In this document: positions 15,434-23,009 of the stretch, piece by piece
Numbering within the stretch: position 1 is the first letter of the stretch
Layout: each line of letters begins with the position of its first letter
Assembly (NCBI RefSeq): GCF_000012945.1
Contig: NC_007511.1
Coordinates: 1 to 64,000, forward strand
Direction of reading: 5' to 3'
Source: Burkholderia lata
Lineage (GTDB): Bacteria > Pseudomonadota > Gammaproteobacteria > Burkholderiales > Burkholderiaceae
Length of the DNA: 64,000 nucleotides
The notes under the pieces: generated by a model
What the model was told of the DNA's origin: nothing
Database searches by the model: none
The model's input: the letters and a program-made list of their open reading frames with translations, nothing else
Translations under genes and position numbers: made by a program

Positions 15434-16318
15434 TCAGCTTTTCGCGATGTCGGCCAGCACGCCGGCCAGCACGGCCGGCTGCGACATGAACGGCGAATGG
15501 CTGCTGTCGAGCTGGTGCACGTGGGTCGGGTTGCCGGGCGCGAACGCATCGGCTTCGTCGATGAAGCGCTGCTGCAGCGCGGGCAGGATCACGCGATCCT
15601 GCAGGCACTTGATGTAGTGGCGGTCGATCGCGCCCCAGCGTGCGGCCGTCGTCGGGATCGCGGTCGCGAACGGTGCGGCCGGCACGTCGCAGGTCATCAG
15701 GTTCGCGACGGCCTCGAAGTCGGCCTGCGGCACGTCGTCGTACAGCGCGCGCTTCGCGAGGTCGCGATACGCGGCGTCGCCGCTGCGCGGATCGATGCGC
15801 AGCGCACCGGCGACGCGCGGGCTCGCCAGCATCAGCGGGCCGAGCATTTCACCCTTGTTTTCAGGTGCACGCACGTAATCGAGGCCCGGCACGCCCGACG
15901 CGGGCATGAAGGCCGCGAGATAGACGATCTTCGCGATCTTTTCCGGCGCGCGTTCGGCGGCTGCCGTGATCGCGAGGCCGCCCATGCTGTGCCCGACGAG
16001 CACGACCTTGCCGTGGCCGAGCGCGTACGCGTCGTCGACCGCCTGCATCACCTGCGTCGCGTAATCGTCGAGCGTCGTGTTCGCGACCGGCGACGGCTCC
16101 GCGCCGAACGCGTCCTTGTCGAGCGGGCGGGCGAAGTACGAAGCGGGAAAGCGGGCATTGATGCCGTGCGCGGGCAGGTCACGCGCGATCGACAGGTGGC
16201 CGCGCGCGGCCAGCGCGGCGGCGACGTGCGCGTAGCTCCACGCGCCGTGCCAGGCGCCGTGCACGAGCACGAAAACGGGATGATCGGACTGCGGGGTGGC
16301 GCTTGCGTTCGTCTCCAT
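15434..16318 (-). CDS. Alpha/beta-hydrolase (esterase family)
   Basis: About 294 residues with a full alpha/beta-hydrolase pattern: oxyanion region LVHGAWHGAWSY, nucleophile elbow GHSMGG in VVLVGHSMGGLAI, and a C-terminal LDSSHSPFMSQP that supplies the histidine. HGAWHG and the short cap are like plant methylesterase/salicylate-esterase-type hydrolases, but the substrate cannot be told. No signal peptide, so cytoplasmic. The start METNASA is chosen because alignment of the first strand begins about 14 residues later; ATG 16354 is an alternative. Monocistronic, convergent with the diguanylate cyclase. Confidence 0.85.
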   Translation of the reverse strand: METNASATPQSDHPVFVLVHGAWHGAWSYAHVAAALAARGHLSIARDLPAHGINARFPASYFARPLDKDAFGAEPSPVANTTLDDYATQVMQAVDDAYALGHGKVVLVGHSMGGLAITAAAERAPEKIAKIVYLAAFMPASGVPGLDYVRAPENKGEMLGPLMLASPRVAGALRIDPRSGDAAYRDLAKRALYDDVPQADFEAVANLMTCDVPAAPFATAIPTTAARWGAIDRHYIKCLQDRVILPALQQRFIDEADAFAPGNPTHVHQLDSSHSPFMSQPAVLAGVLADIAKS

Positions 16319-16493
16319 GGGGTCCGGGTCTTCTGATTTTGAGAAAGGTGTCATCTTAGACGAACCCGCGTGCGCCCAGACGGGCCGGATTCGACCTGTC
16401 CCTCTTGTCTCGTACAGGCCACATTTCGTCCGTATCCGATTTGAATTTATCCTGAAGCACGCTAATTTGTTGCTTTGCCTGCGATTGCGCCCC

Positions 16494-16826
16494 ATGAACG
16501 TCGACTATCTCTTCTACCGGAAGCCGGACAAACCCGGCCCCTATTCGCTCGACGACCTGGGCGACATCGCGCCGCCGATCGGCCCGGGCGACCTGGTGCG
16601 CGCGGGCATCGCGCGCGTATTCGCGCAGATCGACTGGCAGGAATCGCCGGATGTGCCGGGCGCGTGGTTCGGCACGGGCGGCGCGGTCTTCCAGTTCACC
16701 GCGGAGCCCGACGGTCGCGTGACGAGCTTCATGGGCTCGCGCCTCGAACGCCGTTCGATGCTGCAGCTCACCCGCGAAATGGGGCTCATTGCGCTCGACC
16801 TGCAGCGGGACATCGTTTACGGCTGA
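16494..16826 (+). CDS. Conserved small protein of unknown function
   Basis: A 110-residue soluble protein starting MNVDYLFYRKPDKPGPYS. No family recognised. It has acidic and aromatic segments, no transmembrane helix or signal peptide, and coding-like third-position GC. It is divergent from the hydrolase and lies just upstream of the hopanoid operon, separated from it by 235 bp with a promoter candidate, so it is probably independent. Called a gene because the codon pattern matches its neighbours and the frame has a good ATG. Confidence 0.6.
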   Translation: MNVDYLFYRKPDKPGPYSLDDLGDIAPPIGPGDLVRAGIARVFAQIDWQESPDVPGAWFGTGGAVFQFTAEPDGRVTSFMGSRLERRSMLQLTREMGLIALDLQRDIVYG

Positions 16827-16931
16827 CGCGCGGCCGGCGCCGGGTGCCGCACGGGTCGGCCGCGCTTGCCGGCCAACGGCTTCCGGCATGCCGCCGCACG
16901 CGGCGCGTGTCCGCCATCGAACTTCAAAGAT

Positions 16932-16940
16932 TGCTATACT
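16932..16940 (+). promoter_or_regulatory. Candidate extended -10 promoter of the hopanoid operon
   Basis: TGCTATACT is an extended -10 (TGN-TATACT) about 120 bp before hpnD. No good -35 lies 17 bp upstream, which extended -10 promoters can tolerate. Confidence 0.45.
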
Positions 16941-17061
16941 TTCGCCCAATTCCGGCTTCCGGCCGGTAATTTGTGCCTGTCTGCGTCGATCGTTCGCATA
17001 TCTCGCACGCATTTGACACCCTGACCATCCCAGCCGGGCATGGCTTCTTCAATCGCCCCGC

Positions 17062-17934
17062 GTGGGTGTCTCCGTGGAGCTCGTCTTGGCCGTTTCCAAT
17101 TCCGTCGTGGACGAACAAGAAACCGACGCCGCTGCCGTCACATCGAGCAGTTCCTTCTATCTTGCGATGCGCATCCTGCCGGCCGTGCAGCGCGATGCGA
17201 TGTTCCAGGTCTACGCGTTTTGCCGCGCGGTCGACGACATCGCCGACAGCGACCTGCCGCGCGCCGAGCGCAACGCGGGCCTCGATCGCTGGCGCGCGGA
17301 CATCGACGCGTGCTTCGCCGGCCGCCCGCCGCGCCACCTGGCTGCGCTCGACCGCGAGATCCGCGCATTCAACCTGCAGCGCGACGACTTCCACGCGATG
17401 ATCGACGGGATGGCGATGGATGCGGTCGAAGACATCTGCGCGCCGGACGAGCCGACGCTCGACCTCTTCTGCGATCGCGTGGCGAGCGCGGCCGGCCGGC
17501 TGTCGGTGAGGATTTTCGGGATGCCGGAAGCCGAAGGGATCAAGCTGTCGCATCACCTCGGCCGCGCGCTGCAACTGACGAACATCCTGCGCGACATCGA
17601 CGACGATGCGGCGATCAACCGTTGCTACCTGCCGCGCGAACTGCTTGCGCGCGAAGGCATCGCGATCACCGACCCGGCGACGATCGTGCGCGATCCGGCG
17701 CTGCCGCGCGTGTGCGCGACGCTCGTCGAGCGCGCGCTCGAGCACTTCCGCCAGGCCGACGCGGTGATGGATAGCTGCGCGCGTGCGCAGGTGAAGGCGC
17801 CGCGCATCATGTCGGGCGCGTATCGCTGCATTCTCGAAGCCGCGATCGCACGCGGCTTTGCGTTCCCGCGCGCGCCGCTGCGCAAGCCGAAAGCGCGCAT
17901 GCTGATGATCGCCGCGCGCTACGCGCTGTTCTGA
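17062..17934 (+). CDS. hpnD: Presqualene diphosphate synthase HpnD (squalene/phytoene synthase family)
   Basis: A 290-residue trans-isoprenyl synthase. First aspartate motif DDIAD at 58-62 (FCRAVDDIADS); second in NILRDIDDDAAINRCYLP at ~175-192. In the HpnCDE route HpnD condenses two farnesyl diphosphates to presqualene diphosphate, HpnC makes hydroxysqualene and HpnE reduces it to squalene. No hpnC is in the window, so it lies elsewhere or this route differs. It heads the operon hpnD-hpnE-shc-hpnG, 13 bp before hpnE. The start is uncertain: GTG at 17062 opens the frame, and GTG 17074 or TTG 17086 are possible. Confidence 0.88.
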   Translation: MGVSVELVLAVSNSVVDEQETDAAAVTSSSSFYLAMRILPAVQRDAMFQVYAFCRAVDDIADSDLPRAERNAGLDRWRADIDACFAGRPPRHLAALDREIRAFNLQRDDFHAMIDGMAMDAVEDICAPDEPTLDLFCDRVASAAGRLSVRIFGMPEAEGIKLSHHLGRALQLTNILRDIDDDAAINRCYLPRELLAREGIAITDPATIVRDPALPRVCATLVERALEHFRQADAVMDSCARAQVKAPRIMSGAYRCILEAAIARGFAFPRAPLRKPKARMLMIAARYALF

Positions 17935-17947
17935 GCCGACCGAGTCG

Positions 17948-19201
17948 ATGCCCAGGACCGTCCACGTGATCGGCGCCGGCGTTGCCGGCCTGTCGGCCGC
18001 GGTCGAGCTGCAACGCCGCGGGCGACGCATCGTGCTGCACGACGCGCACGCGCATGCGGGCGGCCGCTGCCGCTCATGGTTCGACGGGACGCTGAACACG
18101 ACGCTCGACAGCGGGCTGCACGCGGTGTTCGCGGGACAGCCCGCGACGCAGCGCTACCTGCGTGCGATCGGCGCGACCGACCAGCTTGTGGGGCCCGCGC
18201 TGCCTGAATTTCCGGTGGTCGACGTCGCGTCGCAGCAGCGCTGGACGCTGCGCTTCGGCAACGGGCGCTGGCCGTCGTGGCTGTTCGATGCCGCGTCGCG
18301 CGCGCCGGGCACGACGCCGCTCGACTACCTCGCGCTCGCCCCGCTCGCATTCGCGCGCATGGGCCGTTCACTCGCACAGACGATGCGATGCGACGGCATG
18401 TTGTGGGAACGTTGGCTGCGGCCGTATTTCCTCGGTGTGCTGAACGTCGAGCCGCGCCATGCGAGTGCCGAACTCGCGCGCGCGGCGCTGTGCAGCACGT
18501 TTTCCGCGGGCGGCCCCGCTTGCCGTCCGCTCGTCGCGCGCCACGGCCTTGGCAGCGCATTCGTCGAGCCGGCGCTGCGGATGCTGCAGCATGGCGGCGC
18601 GCAGATCCGGCTGAACTCGCGGCTCGACGCGTTCGAATTCGGTGCGCACGGCAATGCGGTCGATGCGGTCTCGGTCGGCGGCGAGCGCATCGATCTCGCG
18701 CCCGGCGACGCCGTCGTGCTGGCCGTGCCGCCCGAGGTCGCACAGCCGCTCGTGCCCGAACTCACCGCGCCCGACACGTTCAGCGCGGTCGTGACCGCGT
18801 ATTTCGCGGTCGAAGTGCCGGCCGGCAATCCGCTGCAGACGTCCGTGATCAACGGTGTCGTCGACGCGGTGCGCACCGGCGGCGGCCAGCTCGCGGCGAC
18901 GATCCGCGACGCGGGCCGCTGGCTCGACACGCCGCGCGACACGCTCGCGCGGCGCATCTGGGAAGACGTCGCGCGCGTGACCGGCGCGAACCCGGAAACC
19001 ATCCCCGCGTGGCAGCTCGTCGTCGAGCCGCGCGCGGGCTTTGCGGCGGTGCCGTCGCAGGAAATGAAACGTCCGGCCGTGCGTACGCGCTGGACCAATC
19101 TTGTGCTGGCGGGTGACTGGATTGCCACCGGTTTGCCCGCCACGATCGAGGGCGCGATCCGCTCCGGCCAGCTGGCCGCGGACGTGCTCCAGACACAATA
19201 A
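17948..19201 (+). CDS. hpnE: Hydroxysqualene dehydroxylase HpnE (FAD-dependent)
   Basis: A 417-residue flavoprotein of the phytoene-desaturase/amine-oxidase superfamily. The dinucleotide-binding glycine loop VIGAGVAGLSAAVELQRRG is at ~7-25, the GGRC motif soon after, and a C-terminal FAD signature LVLAGDWIATGLPATIEGAI near 375-400. In hopanoid clusters it converts hydroxysqualene to squalene. It lies 13 bp after hpnD and 11 bp before shc, so one transcript is likely. Length and motifs fit the family. Confidence 0.9.
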   Translation: MPRTVHVIGAGVAGLSAAVELQRRGRRIVLHDAHAHAGGRCRSWFDGTLNTTLDSGLHAVFAGQPATQRYLRAIGATDQLVGPALPEFPVVDVASQQRWTLRFGNGRWPSWLFDAASRAPGTTPLDYLALAPLAFARMGRSLAQTMRCDGMLWERWLRPYFLGVLNVEPRHASAELARAALCSTFSAGGPACRPLVARHGLGSAFVEPALRMLQHGGAQIRLNSRLDAFEFGAHGNAVDAVSVGGERIDLAPGDAVVLAVPPEVAQPLVPELTAPDTFSAVVTAYFAVEVPAGNPLQTSVINGVVDAVRTGGGQLAATIRDAGRWLDTPRDTLARRIWEDVARVTGANPETIPAWQLVVEPRAGFAAVPSQEMKRPAVRTRWTNLVLAGDWIATGLPATIEGAIRSGQLAADVLQTQ

Positions 19202-19212
19202 GAGAGGGACCG

Positions 19213-21186
19213 ATGAACGATCTCACCGAAATGGCTACCCTGTCCGCCGGCGCCGTGCCGGCCGGCGTCGATACGGCCGTCGCGCGTGCGACCGACGCGC
19301 TGCTGGCCGCGCAGAACGCGGATGGCCACTGGGTCTACGAACTCGAAGCCGATTCGACGATTCCCGCCGAATACGTGCTGCTCGTCCACTATCTCGGCGA
19401 GACGCCGAACCTCGAGCTCGAGCAGAAGATCGGCAAGTATCTGCGCCGCATCCAGCAGGCCGACGGCGGCTGGCCGCTGTTCACCGACGGTGCGCCGAAC
19501 ATCAGCGCGAGCGTGAAGGCGTATTTCGCGCTGAAGGTGATCGGCGACGACGAGAACGCCGAGCACATGCAGCGCGCGCGCCGTGCGATCCACGCGATGG
19601 GCGGCGCCGAGATGTCGAACGTGTTCACGCGCATCCAGCTCGCGCTGTACGGTGCGATTCCGTGGCGCGCGGTGCCGATGATGCCGGTCGAGATCATGCT
19701 GCTGCCGCAGTGGTTCCCGTTCCATCTGTCGAAGGTGTCGTACTGGGCGCGCACCGTGATCGTGCCGCTGCTCGTGCTGAACGCGAAGCGCCCGCTCGCG
19801 AAGAACCCGCGCGGCGTGCGCATCGACGAACTGTTCATCGATCCGCCCGTCAACGCCGGGCTGCTGCCGCGCCAGGGCCACCAGAGCGCCGGCTGGTTCG
19901 CGTTCTTCCGTGTGGTCGACCATGCGCTGCGCGCGGTCGACGGCCTGTTCCCGAACTACACGCGCGAACGCGCGATCCGCCAGGCCGTGTCGTTCGTCGA
20001 CGAGCGCCTGAACGGCGAGGACGGCCTCGGCGCGATCTATCCGGCGATGGCCAACTCGGTGATGATGTACGACGTGCTCGGCTACGCGGAAGATCATCCG
20101 AATCGCGCAATCGCGCGCAAGTCGATCGAGAAGCTGCTCGTCGTGCAGGAGGACGAAGCGTATTGCCAGCCCTGCCTGTCGCCGGTGTGGGACACGTCGC
20201 TCGCCGCGAATGCGCTGCTCGAAACGCGCGACGCGCGTGCCGAGGATGCGGCGATCCGCGGCCTCGAATGGCTGCGCCCGCTGCAGATCCTCGACGTGCG
20301 CGGCGACTGGATCTCGCGCCGCCCGCACGTGCGGCCCGGCGGCTGGGCGTTCCAGTACGCGAACGCGCACTACCCTGACGTCGACGATACGGCGGTGGTC
20401 GCGGTGGCGATGGAGCGCGCGCAGCAACTCAAGCAGAACGATGCGTATCGCGATTCGATCGCGCGTGCGCGCGAGTGGGTCGTCGGGATGCAGAGCAGCG
20501 ACGGCGGCTGGGGTGCGTTCGAACCGGAAAACACGCAGTACTACCTGAACAACATCCCGTTCTCGGATCACGGCGCACTGCTCGATCCGCCGACGGCCGA
20601 CGTGTCGGGCCGCTGCCTGTCGATGCTGTCGCAGCTCGGCGAGACGCCGCTGAACAGCGAACCGGCCCGTCGCGCACTCGACTACATGCTCAAGGAACAG
20701 GAACCGGACGGCAGCTGGTATGGCCGCTGGGGGATGAACTACGTGTACGGCACGTGGACGGCACTGTGCTCGCTGAACGCGGCCGGCCTGACGCCGGACG
20801 ATCCGCGCGTGAAGCGCGGCGCGCAGTGGCTGCTGTCGATCCAGAACAAGGACGGCGGCTGGGGCGAGGACGGCGACAGCTACAAGCTCAACTATCGCGG
20901 CTTCGAGCAGGCGCCGAGCACCGCGTCGCAAACCGCGTGGGCGCTGCTCGGCCTGATGGCGGCCGGCGAAGTGAACAACCCGGCGGTGGCGCGCGGCATC
21001 GACTACCTGATCGCCGAGCAGAACGCAGAGGGCTTGTGGGACGAAACGCGCTTCACGGCGACGGGCTTCCCGCGCGTGTTCTACCTGCGCTACCACGGCT
21101 ATCGCAAGTTCTTCCCGCTGTGGGCGCTCGCCCGCTATCGCAACCTGAAGCGCGACAACACGACGCGCGTGACGGTCGGGCTGTAA
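19213..21186 (+). CDS. shc: Squalene-hopene cyclase
   Basis: A 657-residue class II triterpene cyclase. The protonating DxDD motif is D389-V-D-D392 (HYPDVDDTAVVAV). Several QW repeats are visible (for example RIQQADGGWPLF, MQSSDGGWGAF, SIQNKDGGWGED), giving the alpha/alpha-barrel repeats, and the length is normal. It cyclises squalene to hopene/diplopterol as a monotopic membrane enzyme. An AGAGAGGGA ribosome site precedes the ATG. Between hpnE and hpnG, it is the central gene of the hopanoid operon. Confidence 0.97.
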   Translation: MNDLTEMATLSAGAVPAGVDTAVARATDALLAAQNADGHWVYELEADSTIPAEYVLLVHYLGETPNLELEQKIGKYLRRIQQADGGWPLFTDGAPNISASVKAYFALKVIGDDENAEHMQRARRAIHAMGGAEMSNVFTRIQLALYGAIPWRAVPMMPVEIMLLPQWFPFHLSKVSYWARTVIVPLLVLNAKRPLAKNPRGVRIDELFIDPPVNAGLLPRQGHQSAGWFAFFRVVDHALRAVDGLFPNYTRERAIRQAVSFVDERLNGEDGLGAIYPAMANSVMMYDVLGYAEDHPNRAIARKSIEKLLVVQEDEAYCQPCLSPVWDTSLAANALLETRDARAEDAAIRGLEWLRPLQILDVRGDWISRRPHVRPGGWAFQYANAHYPDVDDTAVVAVAMERAQQLKQNDAYRDSIARAREWVVGMQSSDGGWGAFEPENTQYYLNNIPFSDHGALLDPPTADVSGRCLSMLSQLGETPLNSEPARRALDYMLKEQEPDGSWYGRWGMNYVYGTWTALCSLNAAGLTPDDPRVKRGAQWLLSIQNKDGGWGEDGDSYKLNYRGFEQAPSTASQTAWALLGLMAAGEVNNPAVARGIDYLIAEQNAEGLWDETRFTATGFPRVFYLRYHGYRKFFPLWALARYRNLKRDNTTRVTVGL

Positions 21187-21189
21187 CGC

Positions 21190-21894
21190 GTGGCGCCGCA
21201 ATCCACCGGCACGTTGCCCGTCATCGCCGTGACGGGGATGGCATTCGAGGCGCGCATCGCGCGCGGCGAAGGCGTCGAAGCCGTCTTTGCCGCACGGGCC
21301 GACCGGCTCGAACGCGCGCTGACCGAGGCGACCGCGCGCGGTTGCGCGGGCATCGTGAGCTTCGGCACGGCAGGCGGGCTCGCGCCCGACCTGGCGCCCG
21401 GCGCACTCGTGGTCGCGAACGCGATCGACGGGCCGTTCGGCCGTGTCGAGACCGACGCAGGCTGGAGCACACGGCTGGTCGCGGCGCTGCACGACACGCC
21501 CGTCTGGGCGCGCGTCACGCGCGGCACGATCGCGGCCGTCGGCGCCCCGGTCATCAGCGAACAGGACAAGGCGTCGCTGCATCGCGCGAAGGGCGCGCTC
21601 GCCGTCGACATGGAGTCGCATATCGCGGCGGCCTTCGCGGCTGCGCGCGGCGTCCCGTTCGCGGTGTGCCGCGCGATCGTCGATCCGGCGTGGCGCACGT
21701 TGCCGCGCGCGGCAACGGCCGGCCTGCGCGACGACGGCAGCACGGCGATCCTGCCGATCCTGCGTGAACTGCTGAAGCAGCCGTCGCAGCTCGGCCCGCT
21801 GCTGCAGGTCGCGAGCGACGCGCGCGCGGCGCGCACGACGCTGATCCAGGCGCGGCACGCGTTCGAGCGTGCCGGCGCGATGCGGATCGTTTGA
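21190..21894 (+). CDS. hpnG: HpnG, phosphorylase-superfamily nucleosidase of hopanoid synthesis
   Basis: A 234-residue protein of the purine-nucleoside-phosphorylase/MTA-nucleosidase superfamily (IVSFGTAGGLAPDLAPGALVVA; LAVDMESHIAAAFA with the base-contacting Asp-Met-Glu). HpnG releases adenine from adenosylhopane to give ribosylhopane on the way to bacteriohopanetetrol. The preceding enzyme, HpnH, is not in the window. The GTG start lies 3 bp after the shc stop. Last gene of the operon, followed by a strong hairpin. Confidence 0.88.
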   Translation: MAPQSTGTLPVIAVTGMAFEARIARGEGVEAVFAARADRLERALTEATARGCAGIVSFGTAGGLAPDLAPGALVVANAIDGPFGRVETDAGWSTRLVAALHDTPVWARVTRGTIAAVGAPVISEQDKASLHRAKGALAVDMESHIAAAFAAARGVPFAVCRAIVDPAWRTLPRAATAGLRDDGSTAILPILRELLKQPSQLGPLLQVASDARAARTTLIQARHAFERAGAMRIV

Positions 21895-21953
21895 GCGGCA
21901 CGCGCCGCTTTTCTCGCCCTTCTCCTTCCTTCCCGGTTTCCCGTTTCTCGCGG

Positions 21954-21997
21954 ACAAAAAAAGAGCGCTGCAGGTGAACTGCAGCGCTCTTTGTCTT
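21954..21997. terminator. Strong bidirectional terminator between hpnG and mlaA
   Basis: A perfect 14-bp stem, AAAGAGCGCTGCAG (21961-21974) and CTGCAGCGCTCTTT (21980-21993), has a 5-nt loop. It is flanked by an A-run on the left and a T-rich right side. It should end transcripts from both directions. Confidence 0.9.
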
Positions 21998-22019
21998 TGC
22001 GGCGGCGGCCGTTGCAGCG

Positions 22020-23009
22020 TTACTGCGCGGCCGGACTGCTCGCGGGCGTCGCTGGAGCGGTTGCCGATGCCGCAGCAGGTGCAGCCGGTGCAGCAGCCGA
22101 AGCAGCCGAAGCAGCCGCCGGCGCGCTCGCGGGCATCGCATTGTCCGCGCCCGGATCGTCGTAGTTCGGCAGCCCCGGCGCGGCCGGCGCATTGTTCGGC
22201 GTGGCGCCCGATGCACCGCCCGTCTCGCCCGGATCCTCGTAGTTCGGCAACCCCGGCACGGCCGGCGTTGCAGCCGGCACGGCGCCCGATTCACCCGGTT
22301 CGTTGTAGGTCGGCAGCGTGGACGACGACGACTGGCTGCGATACGTCAGCGACTTGCGCTGCTGCAGGTACGCGTCGCGCACGAACGAATACGGATCGAG
22401 CGCGGCCTGCTTCAGCAGGTCGGTCGCGCCGAGCAGGTCCGAACGCGCGCTGATGAACTGCGCGATGTACATCGGGTTGCGCGCGGCCGGCTCGATGTAG
22501 TTCAGCAGGTTGAAGCGCACGTCCACCGCGCGGCCGACGCCGTCGCGGATCGTGCTCGGCCCGAACACGGGCAGCACGAGGTACGGGCCCGACGGCACGC
22601 CCCAGCGCGCCATCGTCAGGCCGAAGTCCTGGTGATGCTTCGGCAGCCCGGCCGGCGTCGCGATGTCGATCAGGCCGGCGACGCCGAACACCGAGTTCAT
22701 CGCCACGCGCATCAGATCCTCGGTGGCATCGGTGATGCGGAGCTGCAGCAGGTTGTTCGCGATGTTGCCGAGATCGCCGAGGTTCGAGAAGAAGTTGCTG
22801 ATCGCGGTGCGCACGGGCGTCGGCGTGACCTTCTGGTACCCCTTCGCGATCGGCTGGGCGATGTTCGAGTCGACGGTGTCGTTGAACTTGTACATCGCCC
22901 GGTTCATCGGCTCGAGCGGGTCGTTGGGGTTGCGGTTCGGTCCCGTCGCGCAGCCGGACAGCACTGCGCTGGCGGCAACGGTCGCCGCAATGATTCGCAC
23001 CTTATTCAT
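22020..23009 (-). CDS. mlaA: MlaA/VacJ-type outer-membrane lipoprotein with repeat-rich tail
   Basis: A 329-residue lipoprotein. Signal peptide with lipobox LSGC, lipidated at Cys20. The MlaA domain follows ([20 protein letters not shown], then [21 protein letters not shown]), to about residue 230. MlaA pulls phospholipid from the outer leaflet for return through MlaC. The C-terminal ~100 residues are unusual: three diverged repeats of GLPNYxDPGE type, then an Ala/Pro-only tail. Its ATG overlaps the end of hpnN by 8 bp, so the two are coupled, which links hopanoid export and lipid-asymmetry functions. Confidence 0.92.
   Translation of the reverse strand: MNKVRIIAATVAASAVLSGCATGPNRNPNDPLEPMNRAMYKFNDTVDSNIAQPIAKGYQKVTPTPVRTAISNFFSNLGDLGNIANNLLQLRITDATEDLMRVAMNSVFGVAGLIDIATPAGLPKHHQDFGLTMARWGVPSGPYLVLPVFGPSTIRDGVGRAVDVRFNLLNYIEPAARNPMYIAQFISARSDLLGATDLLKQAALDPYSFVRDAYLQQRKSLTYRSQSSSSTLPTYNEPGESGAVPAATPAVPGLPNYEDPGETGGASGATPNNAPAAPGLPNYDDPGADNAMPASAPAAASAASAAAPAAPAAASATAPATPASSPAAQ

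Noticed and set aside
18325..21957. Very long open frame on the minus strand across hpnE, shc and hpnG
   Set aside because: It is an Arg/Ala/His-rich mirror of GC-rich coding DNA, opposite to genes with clear motifs such as the shc DxDD box.
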